Assembly (NCBI RefSeq): GCF_048323675.1
Contig: NZ_JBLWFK010000002.1
Coordinates: forward strand, 1,198,636-1,262,635
DNA from: Mangrovimicrobium sp048323675
GTDB lineage: Bacteria; Pseudomonadota; Gammaproteobacteria; Pseudomonadales; Halieaceae
Length of the DNA stretch: 64,000 bases
Direction of reading: 5' to 3'
In this document: positions 1 to 9,683 of the stretch, in pieces
Numbering within the stretch: position 1 is the stretch's first letter
How the letters are laid out: the number at the start of each line of letters is the position of its first letter
Position numbers and translations under genes: made by a program
The notes under the pieces: model-generated
Database searches by the model: none
The model's input: only the letters and a program-made list of their open reading frames with translations
What the model was told of the DNA's origin: nothing

Positions 1-1181
1 GTCATGCCCACCACCAGCTGCCGGTAGGTGGCCCGGCTCACGTCGGCCGCGACCAGCTGCCGGCGCTCATTGAGGTACCGGGTCTGGTCGATGAAGGGCG
101 CGTTGTCCGAGTAGGCGAAATCCGCGTACACCAGCGCTTCGCCAAGATTGGTGGCGACGCTGAACTGCCAGAACTCGATGTCCTTGAGGTAGACCTCGCG
201 GGTGTAACTGCCATTGAGCGGATCGAAGACGATCTGGCTGCCGGGCGCGTTGGCGTGATTGTTGTTGTAGCTGAGGGTGAAGTTGGTGCCGCCCTCGGTC
301 AGGTAGCGCAGGGCGGCTCCCCACTGGCCGCCATTGCCGGGCTTGTCCGCGCTGCGCACCTCTCCCGCGCCCGCGCTGCCGAGGAGAATACGCTGCGCGC
401 CCGGGCCGGTGAAGTCGGAAGTACTGAGGAAACTGCCCACCCCGGGCTGGGTGGTCTTGGCCCACTTCAGCTTGTAGTAGGCCTCGGCGCTGAGACCGTC
501 GGTGAGGTCGTATTTCAGGTCCACCGCAGGGGTAGGCAGGAAGATCTCCTTGGCCTCCACCCCCGGCGACAGCGCGACGCCGCCGTCGATGGGGTTCTGC
601 ATGGTGTTCACGCCCTGGTAAATCGTCGCCTCGCCCCAGGCGATGAGCTGGCTGCCGACCCGCAGGCTGCCCAGCCGCTCGCCGAGTTCGAACTGGTAGT
701 TGACGAAGGCCTCCAGCAGGCGCAGGCGCTGGCCATGCTCGTCGAGGGTGCCCTTCGGGTAGTCTCCGAGTTGCACCTGCCCGCCGTTGGGTATCGCGCC
801 GTTATAGGTCGCATAGTGCCGCGCTGACATATCGGAGTTTTTATTTTCGTAGACGTAGTCGTACAGGCCGTCGCTGCGCAGGAAGAACGACAGGTCGCCG
901 TACACGGCACCCAGTTCCAGGATAAAGCTGCCCTTGGCGGAGACCAGCCCCGGGTCGAAGTTGTTGTTGCCGTCGTCGAGGTTGCGGTAGGGATCGAGGG
1001 GATCGTCCAGCGCCTGCTTGTCGCGGGACTCGGTGCGCCACTGCATGGCGGCGGTGAGGGAGGTATCGACGTTGAACAGCCAGTCGCCGTAGTCGTAGGA
1101 CAGCGCCAGCGCCGCGCCTGGCTGTGCGGCGCAGGCAACGACGGCCAGCGCCAGTGCGATACGACTTCCGGGATTATTCAT
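1..1181 (-). CDS. DUF1302 family outer-membrane-type protein (C-terminus beyond window)
   Basis: Partial gene: about 393 codons from the ATG at 1181 run off the left edge. The protein opens with a signal peptide (hydrophobic run LALAVVACAA, then AxA) and continues with alternating aromatic and polar stretches like a beta-barrel. The early segment (AMQWRTESRD, then a DDGNNNFD stretch) is characteristic of DUF1302 proteins. Its start overlaps the stop of the MMPL transporter gene by 8 bp, so translation is probably coupled. In many proteobacteria DUF1302 sits with DUF1329, MMPL and YCF48 genes; a DUF1329 gene may lie just outside. Substrate unknown; a role in lipid or hydrophobic compound traffic is inference from the partners. 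Confidence 0.8.
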   Translation of the reverse strand, partial: MNNPGSRIALALAVVACAAQPGAALALSYDYGDWLFNVDTSLTAAMQWRTESRDKQALDDPLDPYRNLDDGNNNFDPGLVSAKGSFILELGAVYGDLSFFLRSDGLYDYVYENKNSDMSARHYATYNGAIPNGGQVQLGDYPKGTLDEHGQRLRLLEAFVNYQFELGERLGSLRVGSQLIAWGEATIYQGVNTMQNPIDGGVALSPGVEAKEIFLPTPAVDLKYDLTDGLSAEAYYKLKWAKTTQPGVGSFLSTSDFTGPGAQRILLGSAGAGEVRSADKPGNGGQWGAALRYLTEGGTNFTLSYNNNHANAPGSQIVFDPLNGSYTREVYLKDIEFWQFSVATNLGEALVYADFAYSDNAPFIDQTRYLNERRQLVAADVSRATYRQLVVGM

Positions 1182-3537
1182 GTTCGCGCTCCCCCGACGC
1201 CGCTGGTGCGGGCTTGATCAGGAAATGGGCCAGTGCCGGCAACAGCCACAGGGCCCCGACCATGTTCCAGAGGAACATGAACGTCAAGAGGATGCCCATG
1301 TCGGCCTGGAACTTGATGGGAGAAAAGATCCACGGAACCACGCCCACGCCCAGCGCCAGCCCGGTGAACGCAACCGCCCTGCCGGTGGTGGAAAGGGCCT
1401 GGTAATAGGCCTCCTGCATCGGCAGGCCACGCCGCAGGTAGCCGGTGAGGCGGTTGTAGATGTAGATACCGTAGTCCACCCCGACACCGACACCGAGCGC
1501 CACCACGGGCAGGGTCGCCACCTTGATACCGATGCCCAGCCAGGCCATCAGCGCCTGGCACAGCGCCGAGGTCAGGCCCAGTGGGACGATAATGCAGATG
1601 GAAGCGACAATGCTGCGGAAGCTCAGGAACACCAGCGCCGCCACCACGCCGTAGACCAGCACCAGGATTTCCTTCTGGGCCAGGCCGATCTCCTGGTTGG
1701 TAGCGGCCTCGATGCCCGCGTTGCCGGCGGCCAGCTTGAAGTGGACCTGGTCGGTCCCGTATTCCCCGGCGAAGGCGTGCACCGCATCGACCACCCGCTG
1801 CAGGGTATCGGCCTTGTGGTCCTCGAGGAACAGCACCACCAGGGCCAGGCTGCAATCCCGGTTCATCAGCGCGGAGGGGACATTGGCAACGCCGCCGTCG
1901 AGGGCACGCTGGCGGCGCGACAGTGTCTGCCAGCGCGGGTTGCCCTCGTTGAGCGCCATGGCGGTGAGCCGGACCACGTCCGCCATGGACACCGCGGACT
2001 GTACGCCGGGCACGTTTTCCATGAACCAGTCGAACCGGTCGATCAGCCGGAGGTTTTCGTAGAGGCCGCAGCCCTGCACCGGCGTCTCCACCATGACCAC
2101 CAGGATGTCCGTGCTCACCGCGTAGTTGCTGGTGATGAAGGCGCTATCCAGGTTGTAGCGCGAGTCCGGCCGCAATTCCGGGGCGCCCGCGTCCAGGTCG
2201 CCGACTTTCATGTTCAGGCCGCCGACGACGCCCACCGCAAAGCCCAGCGCGGCCAGCAGCAGCGAGACCAGCGCCACCTTGCGCGTCGCGCACCGCGACA
2301 GCAGCGACCACAGGGCGTTACGGCGCCCGGGATCAACCCGCATCCGGCGAATGCCCCGGTCGCCAATACCGATAAAGGACATCAGCACCGGCAACAGCAG
2401 CAGGTTGGAGCAGATGATACACGCCACGCCGATACTGGCGGCGATACCCAGTTCGCGGATGACGCCGATATCGATCACCAGCAGGGTGATAAAACCGATG
2501 CCATCGGAAATCAGCGCGGTCATGCCCGCCAGGTAGAGGCTGCGAAAGGCCAGGCGACAGCTGCGCAGCCGGTCGCTGTCGCCCTGCAACTGCAGGGCGA
2601 TGCCGTTGATCATCTGGACCCCGTGGCTGACGCCGATGGCGAGCACCAGGAAGGGCACGAGGATGGAATAGGCATTGAGCCCGAAGCCGAACAGGTGCAG
2701 CAGCCCGAGTTGCCAGACCACGGCCAGGATGGAGCACAGCAGCGGGGCTGCGGTGGCGCGCAGGTCGCGGGTGTAGATGTAGAGCAGCACGCAGGTGATC
2801 GACAGCGTCACCACGGCGAACAGGAATATCGCCCCGATGCCCTCCAGCAAATCGCCGATCAGCTTGGGGAAGCCGATGATGTGGATGCTGATGTTACCGT
2901 TCTCGAACTTTTCGCGCACCCGCTGCTCCAGGTCGCGGGAAAACTCGAGATAGTTCAGCTGCTCGCCAGTGGCCGGGTCGACGTCATAGATCGGCACCTC
3001 GATGATGCTGGACTTGAAGTCGTCCGCCACCAGTCGACCGATGACGCCGGAGCGCTGCAGGTTTACCCGCAACGCCTCCAGTGACGCCGGGGAGCCGTCG
3101 TAATCCGGCGGAATCACCGAGCCCATCTCGAAGCCGTCCTCGGTGACCAGGGTCCAGCGGACGTCGGGGCTCCACAGGCTTTTCAGGCCGTTGCGGTCGA
3201 CCCCCGGGATATAGAAAATCTCGTCGGCGATCTGGCCCAGGGTCGAGAGATAGGCGTCGTTGAAGATGTCGCCGTGTTTCACCGCGACCGACACTTCCAG
3301 GCTGGCGCCCGCGGCGCGCAGGTCCTGCATGTGGCTGTTCATGTTCTGGATGAACGGGTGCCCCTGGGGCAGCATCTTGGCGAAACTCGCGTCCGGCTGC
3401 AGGCGGCTGGCCTGCCAGCCGAGCAACACTGTCACGACCGCGAACAGCACCAGCAGGATCTTGCGGTGACCGAATACCAGGCGCTCGGGCACGTTGCCGT
3501 CCTGCAGTGCGGGGTACTGGAAGCCTGCTCGCGCCAT
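1174..3537 (-). CDS. MMPL/RND superfamily transporter
   Basis: About 787 aa. I chose the ATG at 3537 (MARAGFQYP) because AGAGGTAGG lies just upstream; an open extension to 3582 lacks this. Layout: TM1 (ILLVLFAVVTVLLGW), a large periplasmic loop, five TM helices around residues 230-400, a second TM and loop, then five more, i.e. the duplicated RND fold of MMPL proteins. The second half contains the conserved GVGVDYGIYIYNR motif. It is the middle gene of a three-gene operon, 7 bp after the YCF48 gene and overlapping the DUF1302 gene. Likely exports or moves a hydrophobic molecule across the inner membrane and periplasm; substrate not deducible. Confidence 0.85.
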   Translation of the reverse strand: MARAGFQYPALQDGNVPERLVFGHRKILLVLFAVVTVLLGWQASRLQPDASFAKMLPQGHPFIQNMNSHMQDLRAAGASLEVSVAVKHGDIFNDAYLSTLGQIADEIFYIPGVDRNGLKSLWSPDVRWTLVTEDGFEMGSVIPPDYDGSPASLEALRVNLQRSGVIGRLVADDFKSSIIEVPIYDVDPATGEQLNYLEFSRDLEQRVREKFENGNISIHIIGFPKLIGDLLEGIGAIFLFAVVTLSITCVLLYIYTRDLRATAAPLLCSILAVVWQLGLLHLFGFGLNAYSILVPFLVLAIGVSHGVQMINGIALQLQGDSDRLRSCRLAFRSLYLAGMTALISDGIGFITLLVIDIGVIRELGIAASIGVACIICSNLLLLPVLMSFIGIGDRGIRRMRVDPGRRNALWSLLSRCATRKVALVSLLLAALGFAVGVVGGLNMKVGDLDAGAPELRPDSRYNLDSAFITSNYAVSTDILVVMVETPVQGCGLYENLRLIDRFDWFMENVPGVQSAVSMADVVRLTAMALNEGNPRWQTLSRRQRALDGGVANVPSALMNRDCSLALVVLFLEDHKADTLQRVVDAVHAFAGEYGTDQVHFKLAAGNAGIEAATNQEIGLAQKEILVLVYGVVAALVFLSFRSIVASICIIVPLGLTSALCQALMAWLGIGIKVATLPVVALGVGVGVDYGIYIYNRLTGYLRRGLPMQEAYYQALSTTGRAVAFTGLALGVGVVPWIFSPIKFQADMGILLTFMFLWNMVGALWLLPALAHFLIKPAPAASGEREHE

Positions 3538-3544
3538 CGATCGC

Positions 3545-4699
3545 CTACCTCTGCCCGGGTGCCGCCGCGGGCAGCGTGACACTGCCGCCCTCGCCGGTCG
3601 CCGCGAAGCGCCCCGCGCCGAGCGCAGTCACTCCGGTCAGCCTGCGCCGGTCGGGTGTGGCCAGTACGCGGAAGTGATCGCCGTCGTCATCACTGGCAAT
3701 GGCGCTGCCGTTGTCACCCACGAACACCAGGGTGCCCGCGCTGCTGCAGGTGGCCCCGAACAGGCTGTCGCGAGCCGGCGTGTCGAGCGCCTCCCAGTTT
3801 TTCCCGCGATCACGCGAGCGATAGACCGTACCCTGGATGCCGTAGGCAAACACGCTCTGGCTGGCCGGATTGACCAGCACACCGAAGAAGCTGCCATCGT
3901 AGCCGGTCTCCCCCGCCTGCCAGGTCTCGCCGCTGTTGCTGGAACGAAACACCGTGCCCCACTCCGAGGCCAGGTAGAGGTTGCCTTCGCCATCACCCAC
4001 CACACCGTTGAAATGCAGCTCGTCGGGGTTGTTTACCTTCCAGCTCCAGTCATCCCAGTGGCGGCCACCATTGGAGGTGCGCAGCAGGGTGCCGAATGCG
4101 CCCGCGGCCCAGCCCTGGTCCGCGCCGGAGAACCACACCGACATCAATGGCGGCGGGTAGACCGGGTCGGCCATGGCCTGGCGGGCCACTTCGAGGGCGT
4201 GCTCCGCCGCCTGCAACGGGTCGTCGCTGCTTTCACTGCCCACTTCGCCTGTGCCATCCGCCTGGCCGCGCAGAGCTGCTACCTCGCCGCGGGCGCGCGC
4301 CAGCCGCTCTTCGTTGATTTGCGCCTGCGCGCTCAGCCCCTCGCGTTGCATCTCCCAGTGCACGCCGCCATCCGCGGTCGACAGGATATTGCCGTCATGG
4401 CCGACCGCCCATCCGCGCTGGTCGTCGATGAAGAACACCCGGGTAAGCATGACCGAGGTGGGGACCCGGGACTGCACCCAGCTTTGCCCCTGGTCTTCGG
4501 AGTACAGGATGTGGCCCCGTTCACCGACCTCGACCAGGCGCGCGCCGGCCGAGGCGATATCCAGAAGCAGTGAGTGAGGCGCCCCGGGCAGCATCAGGGC
4601 GAAATCGGCAGCCCCAACTACAGTCCCGTGAGTCGCCAGCACGAACGCGCACAACAGTGCGGACGAATGGCGGCTGATGGGCCCTGTAAATCGCGACAT
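3545..4699 (-). CDS. YCF48/BNR-repeat exported protein
   Basis: 384 aa with an N-terminal signal peptide (ALLCAFVLATHG ending near VVGAA). It carries repeated Asp-box/BNR signatures (SEDQGQSW, STADGGVHW, TSNGGRHWDDW, SSNSGETW, SRDRGKNW), which predict a beta-propeller like the plant photosystem II factor HCF136/YCF48. Bacterial relatives are exported and often precede RND/MMPL transporters, where they may act as periplasmic accessory proteins; that role is inference. First gene of the operon with the MMPL and DUF1302 genes, transcribed divergently from the hemerythrin-hydrolase gene at 4976. Confidence 0.85.
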   Translation of the reverse strand: MSRFTGPISRHSSALLCAFVLATHGTVVGAADFALMLPGAPHSLLLDIASAGARLVEVGERGHILYSEDQGQSWVQSRVPTSVMLTRVFFIDDQRGWAVGHDGNILSTADGGVHWEMQREGLSAQAQINEERLARARGEVAALRGQADGTGEVGSESSDDPLQAAEHALEVARQAMADPVYPPPLMSVWFSGADQGWAAGAFGTLLRTSNGGRHWDDWSWKVNNPDELHFNGVVGDGEGNLYLASEWGTVFRSSNSGETWQAGETGYDGSFFGVLVNPASQSVFAYGIQGTVYRSRDRGKNWEALDTPARDSLFGATCSSAGTLVFVGDNGSAIASDDDGDHFRVLATPDRRRLTGVTALGAGRFAATGEGGSVTLPAAAPGQR

Positions 4700-4975
4700 A
4701 TTCCGGTTTTCTCCCGCCAGCTATTATTGGGCAAGGTGGACTGGCGTGGTCCAAGACTCGTGATCATCCAAGATTAGACCGCGGTATTCCATGTGTCAGG
4801 TCAAGGAATGCGAAGAAACAGCGCAGGGCGGGCGAGAAAATGGCATAACTGCAATGCAAGGCGGGCCGAAGCCCCCGGTGCAATCCCCATCCCGCCCTGG
4901 CTGGCTGGCTGGGGTATTGTACAAATGGCCGGTTAGTGGGATGGTTAATCCAACAGGCAGGAATGAGGTGCGCGA

Positions 4976-6952
4976 GTGGACGCCAGCAGTCCCCGGAAAA
5001 AAACACCCCGCAAGCGCCCGGCGCAAGCAAAAAGCGGTGGCAGGAAGCGCATTGCCGTCGACCGCTGGGAATTCCCCAAGCCCATCGTCGCCATTTTCGA
5101 CGAGCACCGCTATGCGACGCGGCTGCTCCACCTGCTCAAGGCCGAGGCGGCGAACCTCCGGGCTGGCAAGGATGCCGACTTCGAAAGCATGGAAGCGATC
5201 ATGCGCTACTTCGTCGAATTTCCCGATCGCTACCATCACCCCAAGGAGGACCTCATCTTCGCCAGGATGTCCGGCCTCGGCAGCGAGATGCGCAAGACGA
5301 TTGCCAGGCTCGAGCGCGACCACGCAAAGACCGGGGAGCAAAGTGCGGACCTTTACCACCGGCTCCAGGCGCAGAACCGGCCGACGCGCGGTTCGCGCGC
5401 CACGGCCCTGGCGAACAAACTGGACAGCTACGCCGACGCCCTGTTGGCCCATATGCAGCTGGAAGAGCAGAGCGTATTCCTGCCCTCGCGCAGCGCCCTC
5501 GGCGACATCGACTGGCAGGAGATCAACAAGGCCATTCCGCCGGTAGAAGATCCCCTGTTCGGTGACCGTCTCGCACAGGATTACGTGCAGCTGATGGAGC
5601 GCTACCTCAACGAATTTACCTCGGTGGCCAGCAGCGGATCCTTTTCGGCGAACGCCATCCACGCCCCCTTCGTCTGCCTGGAACGGCTCAACTACGCCGC
5701 CGCCAAACTCCGCTACCAGTGCCGCGACATGAGTAAATTTTCCGGCGAATTCGCGGCGGAACGCCTGCACCACCTGGGCGAGATCACCGCTGTGCGCACG
5801 CCGCACGATCTGCTGGACTGGATTACCGAGGGCGCGGACGCACACCTGCAGGCCTGGGTCCACGCGGCCGGCAGCTGGCGCAAGACCCTGCGCTCGATCA
5901 CCGCCAAAACCCGGGTGGATGACCCCAATGCGGCATTTGGTCCCATCACCCTGCAAACCGAATCGGAACTGCATGCCTTCCGGGAGCACCCCTACCAGTC
6001 CGCCGCCAACCCCCGACTCAGCTGGCAGGCGGCGCTGACCAGCCTCGCCTTCCGGCTGGCCCTGAAGCCGATGATGCGGCGCATGAGCCACGGCGACACC
6101 AGCGCTATTCCCTCGGTCGAGCGCATGCCGGCCCCGGTGACCCTGGAAGGTACTCACAGGGAAGTGGTGGAAAACAGAAATTTTCACGCTGAATGGATCA
6201 AGCCGGACAAGCAGCGAGCGACCCGCCGCACACTGCTGCATATTCCCGGCGGCGCCTTCGTGTTTCCCGCCAGCAACGGCCACCGGGCCATGCTCGGCAG
6301 GCTGGTCCGGCAGACCCGCGCCAATGCCCTGCTGGTCCACTACCGCCTGCTGCCGGAACATCCCTTTCCCGCGGGCCTGGAGGACGCCATCGCGGCCTAC
6401 CGCTTCCTGCTGGAGTCCGGCACCGCGCCCGAGGACATCACGGTTTCCGGGGACTCCGCCGGTGGCTGCCTGGCACTGGCGCTGCTGCTGGCACTGCGGG
6501 AGGAAGGCCTGCCAATGCCGGCGGCCTGCGCGCTGATCAGCCCGCTGACCGACCTGAGTTTCTCCACCGCCGCCCGGATCACCAACCAGTGGCGCGACCC
6601 GATGACCCCGCGGCGGATGATGAAAATGGCGGCCTATCCGCTGTACGTGGATGCCAGCCGGGTTCGGGAGCCGCTGGTCTCGCCGATCTTCGGCAATTTC
6701 GAGGGGCTGCCGCCCACCTTCGCCCTGGTCTCCAGTACCGAAACCCTCCTCGACGACACCCTCATCGTGGCCAGGAAGGCGCGCGCCCAGGGCGTGGATT
6801 TCGAGGTCGAGGTCTGGGAGGGGCTGCCGCACGCCTGGCCGACCTTCTCCTTCATCCCCGAAGGGCAGCAGGCGATCACGCACGTGGGTGAGTTCTTCAA
6901 TCGACACCTGGGCAAGGGCTCCCGCCGCGCCAGGGCGAGCGCACGCCGGTGA
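4976..6952 (+). CDS. Hemerythrin-like / phasin-like / alpha-beta hydrolase (HSL family) fusion
   Basis: 658 aa with a GTG start preceded by GAATGAGG. Residues 1-35 are very basic. Residues ~36-160 match a hemerythrin HHE four-helix bundle: H44, H87/H88, E91, H116, H149 and E153/E154 are placed as diiron ligands. Residues ~190-300 are amphipathic helices with the LERLNYAAAKLRY pattern and a later DLLDWITEGADAHLQAW segment that resemble phasins (granule-coat proteins). Residues ~400-650 are an HSL-family hydrolase: HxPGG oxyanion motif at H422, nucleophile S494 in GDSAGG, D593/D594 and H619. The stop overlaps the GTG of the wax ester synthase (GTGA), so the two are coupled. Likely a storage-lipid lipase/esterase docked on granules with an iron or oxygen sensing domain. 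The phasin assignment is by eye. Confidence 0.8.
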   Translation: MDASSPRKKTPRKRPAQAKSGGRKRIAVDRWEFPKPIVAIFDEHRYATRLLHLLKAEAANLRAGKDADFESMEAIMRYFVEFPDRYHHPKEDLIFARMSGLGSEMRKTIARLERDHAKTGEQSADLYHRLQAQNRPTRGSRATALANKLDSYADALLAHMQLEEQSVFLPSRSALGDIDWQEINKAIPPVEDPLFGDRLAQDYVQLMERYLNEFTSVASSGSFSANAIHAPFVCLERLNYAAAKLRYQCRDMSKFSGEFAAERLHHLGEITAVRTPHDLLDWITEGADAHLQAWVHAAGSWRKTLRSITAKTRVDDPNAAFGPITLQTESELHAFREHPYQSAANPRLSWQAALTSLAFRLALKPMMRRMSHGDTSAIPSVERMPAPVTLEGTHREVVENRNFHAEWIKPDKQRATRRTLLHIPGGAFVFPASNGHRAMLGRLVRQTRANALLVHYRLLPEHPFPAGLEDAIAAYRFLLESGTAPEDITVSGDSAGGCLALALLLALREEGLPMPAACALISPLTDLSFSTAARITNQWRDPMTPRRMMKMAAYPLYVDASRVREPLVSPIFGNFEGLPPTFALVSSTETLLDDTLIVARKARAQGVDFEVEVWEGLPHAWPTFSFIPEGQQAITHVGEFFNRHLGKGSRRARASARR

Positions 6953-8352
6953 AAACACTGCGCCAGCTGACCCCGAGCGAATCCCTGTTTATCGGCGGGG
7001 AGACGCCCAGCGTCTACCAGCATACCGCCGCCCTCGTGGAACTGGACGCCCGGGCCGTGCCCGGTTACAGCTTCGCCACGTTCAAGCGGCACATGCAAAC
7101 GCACATCCTGCGCATACCCCAGTTCCGCTGGAAACTGCACGAGGTTCCCCTGGGGCTGGACCTGCCCTACTGGGTGGAGGACCGGGATTTCGATCCGGAC
7201 TGGCATATCCGCCGCATTGCCCTGCCCTCGCCCGGCGACAAAAAGGCGCTGTCCGAGCTTGCCGCCTGGCTCTACAGCCGGCACCTGGATCGCAGCCGGC
7301 CGCTGTGGGAGATATGGTTTATCGAGGGGCTTGGCGAGGGGCGCTTCGCCTTCCTGCAGAAGGTGCACCACTGCATGATGGACGGGGAAGGTGCCAACCG
7401 CCTGACCGCAGTCATGTGGGACCTCGAACCGGACGCCGGTCCGCGCGAGATCGACCCCGCCATCGCCAACGCCGCCGCAGGGGACGTTCCAGAAGCCTGG
7501 CAGCAGTCCCTGAACACCGCCCTTCACCTGACCCGCTCCTCGTTGCGCATCACCGGGGAGATTTATGACACGTTGCGGCACCAGCTCACCACCTACAACC
7601 CCTTTACACCGCCGAAACATGCCAGGGCGGGCGCGCCGGAGACCTGCCTCAACGGTGATATCAGCGGGGACCGGGGCCTCGTCTTTGGATCGCTGCCGCT
7701 GGCCGATATCAAGGCCATCAGGCGTCGCTATGGCGTCACCGTCAACGATGTGCTGCTGGCCATCGTGGGCGGCAGCATGCGGGAGTATCTGCTGGCCCGG
7801 GGGGAGCTTCCGCAACAGGCCCTGCGGACATCGGTGGCGATATCCCTGCGCACGGCAGCGGACGACAAATTCAGCAACCGGGTCACGACGACGTCAGTGA
7901 CCCTGGCGACCGACCTCGCGGACCCCCTGGAGCGCCTGCGCGCGATCTCCGGGGAGTCCCAGCGGGCCAAGGAATCGGCACACCACGGCAGCAAGAGCGT
8001 CCTCGAATACCTGCAGCTGTTTCCCCCGCTCGCTGTCAAGGCGATGATGTACCTTGCCCCGGCGGAGCAGATTGCCAGGCTGATGGGGGTCAACCTGATC
8101 GTCTCCAATATCCACGGCAGCCCTCGCCCCATGTATGTGGGTGGAGCGCGCGCCAGGGCGATCTATCCCGTTTCCATCATCAGCCCCGGTGGCGGCCTGA
8201 ATGTCACCTGCATGAGCTATGCGGGACGGGTGTACTTCGGCCTCACCATCGAACCGCGGCTGGTCGCCGAACCCTGGAAGCTCATGGATGGCATCCGCAA
8301 AGCGCTCAGGGAGTACAAGGCCCTGGCGGGTGTGGGCCGGAGGCGCTCCTAG
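6949..8352 (+). CDS. Wax ester synthase / diacylglycerol acyltransferase (WS/DGAT)
   Basis: 467 aa, the usual length of the bifunctional WS/DGAT family. The acyltransferase motif HHCMMDG (H140, H141, D145, G146) is intact, and the C-terminal half has the family's NDVLLAIVGG segment and a SNIHGSP-type motif. It esterifies acyl-CoA to fatty alcohol or diacylglycerol, making wax esters or triacylglycerol for lipid inclusions. The GTG start overlaps the previous stop by 4 bp, tying it to the hemerythrin-hydrolase fusion: synthesis and mobilisation of one lipid store from one transcript. No promoter of its own is visible. Confidence 0.92.
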   Translation: MKTLRQLTPSESLFIGGETPSVYQHTAALVELDARAVPGYSFATFKRHMQTHILRIPQFRWKLHEVPLGLDLPYWVEDRDFDPDWHIRRIALPSPGDKKALSELAAWLYSRHLDRSRPLWEIWFIEGLGEGRFAFLQKVHHCMMDGEGANRLTAVMWDLEPDAGPREIDPAIANAAAGDVPEAWQQSLNTALHLTRSSLRITGEIYDTLRHQLTTYNPFTPPKHARAGAPETCLNGDISGDRGLVFGSLPLADIKAIRRRYGVTVNDVLLAIVGGSMREYLLARGELPQQALRTSVAISLRTAADDKFSNRVTTTSVTLATDLADPLERLRAISGESQRAKESAHHGSKSVLEYLQLFPPLAVKAMMYLAPAEQIARLMGVNLIVSNIHGSPRPMYVGGARARAIYPVSIISPGGGLNVTCMSYAGRVYFGLTIEPRLVAEPWKLMDGIRKALREYKALAGVGRRRS

Positions 8353-8481
8353 CCGGCTCCCGTCCTGCTATTTTTACCCTTTACTGCGGCTCCGCCGATC
8401 TGCATCATTGCACTTCTCAGCCCCCCGACTGCTGACGCCGAGTCATTCAAGTACTGATCAAACCCGCTCCAACGCTTTTTT

Positions 8482-9525
8482 ATGAACAATAGATTGAACA
8501 TTGCGCTGCTCATCGCCAGCGTACTTTTACTGTCAGCCTGCAGCAACCAGCGCACGGCCTACAGCGACGAACACTTCGCGAGTGACAGCCCATTCAAGAA
8601 GCGCATCCACGGGGAAGTCGGTCCCGCCTGCGAAAGCGCCCGCCGCGTGCTGCTCGGCCAGGGCTACCTGATAGAGGGCGCGAACAGCGAAGGCGTCAAG
8701 GCGCGCAAGGCGGTCAAGCGGGAAGACAACCCGAACAGCTTTATCGAGATGAACGTGGTCTGCCTGCCAGAGAGCAGCGGCAGCACGGTGTTTGCCACAG
8801 GGCTGCTCACTACCTACGCGCTCAAGAAAAGCAGCAGCTCCGCCAGTGTTGGCGTGAGCGCCATCGGTACCATCTCCTTGCCCATAGGCCAGAGCGCGGA
8901 TTCCCTGGTCAAGGTTTCAGAGGACACCATTGAAGACCCCGGCTTCTACCAGCGCTTTTTTGCTGCCGTCAAACGCACCCTGAACGACATGCAGCCCGAC
9001 GCACCAGAGCCCGCAGTGGCAACCGACGCCGCCACACCGGAGCCGCCCACAAACGAGGCCGAGGCTATTATCGCCACGGAGTTTTCCGCCGTGCCGGAAA
9101 CGACCAGCGAAGAACCCCAGCCCGGGACCGTGCAGCCGGCCGCGGGCGCAGCGATCGTGAGAGTGGCCCCGGCCCTGCCGCCGGAAACCACACCGGACGC
9201 GGAAAACACCGCCAGCCCCGGGGCTGTCGAACCGCTCCCCCCGGAGCAGCCGCAAGCCGTCGATTCGGATCCGTTGCAGGAAGCGGTGCCAGAGGCGCTG
9301 CCGGAAGTCCTGCCCGAACCCCTGCCCGAGCCCTCGTCCGAGCCGCTGCCGGAACCCTCGCCTGAACCGTCAACGGAGACAGTATCTGTGCCTGAACCTG
9401 CACCTGAATCAGGCGCGGTAACTGGCGAGGGCGATGCCACCCCGCCAGAAACCCCTGCACAGCTGTCCCCGGATTCTCCGCATCCCTACGGTGATCCCGC
9501 CGACTGGCACTACGACGAGGAATAG
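8482..9525 (+). CDS. DUF2242 lipoprotein with Pro/Glu-rich tail
   Basis: 347 aa. Signal peptide with lipobox LSAC at residues ~17-20, so an acylated lipoprotein. Residues ~25-170 match the DUF2242 family (SPFKKRIHGEV, then a SARRVLLGQGY segment). From about residue 175 the protein is low-complexity, rich in P, E, A and T, with imperfect PEPLPEPS-type repeats at residues ~270-300, probably an extended periplasmic linker or cell-wall-spanning tail. Followed by a lytic transglycosylase gene 158 bp downstream on the same strand, consistent with an envelope role. Function of DUF2242 is unknown. Confidence 0.8.
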   Translation: MNNRLNIALLIASVLLLSACSNQRTAYSDEHFASDSPFKKRIHGEVGPACESARRVLLGQGYLIEGANSEGVKARKAVKREDNPNSFIEMNVVCLPESSGSTVFATGLLTTYALKKSSSSASVGVSAIGTISLPIGQSADSLVKVSEDTIEDPGFYQRFFAAVKRTLNDMQPDAPEPAVATDAATPEPPTNEAEAIIATEFSAVPETTSEEPQPGTVQPAAGAAIVRVAPALPPETTPDAENTASPGAVEPLPPEQPQAVDSDPLQEAVPEALPEVLPEPLPEPSSEPLPEPSPEPSTETVSVPEPAPESGAVTGEGDATPPETPAQLSPDSPHPYGDPADWHYDEE

Positions 9526-9683
9526 CGCCAGTTCCCGCGCCCTGTGCGGATCGAAAACGATATCGCGGCGCGGTTCCCGGGGAACAGAGCCACGGGTTAA
9601 ATGGCACTTTTCGGCAAATCCAGGCTTCGCTGGAGCCCCATTCGGACTACAATCCGGTAAAAACGGTGGGGGAATAAGATCGC

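Noticed and set aside
4796..6958. 720-residue minus-strand frame opposite the hemerythrin-hydrolase gene
   Set aside because: Overlaps a gene with intact catalytic motifs and has no ribosome site; typical GC-rich antisense frame.
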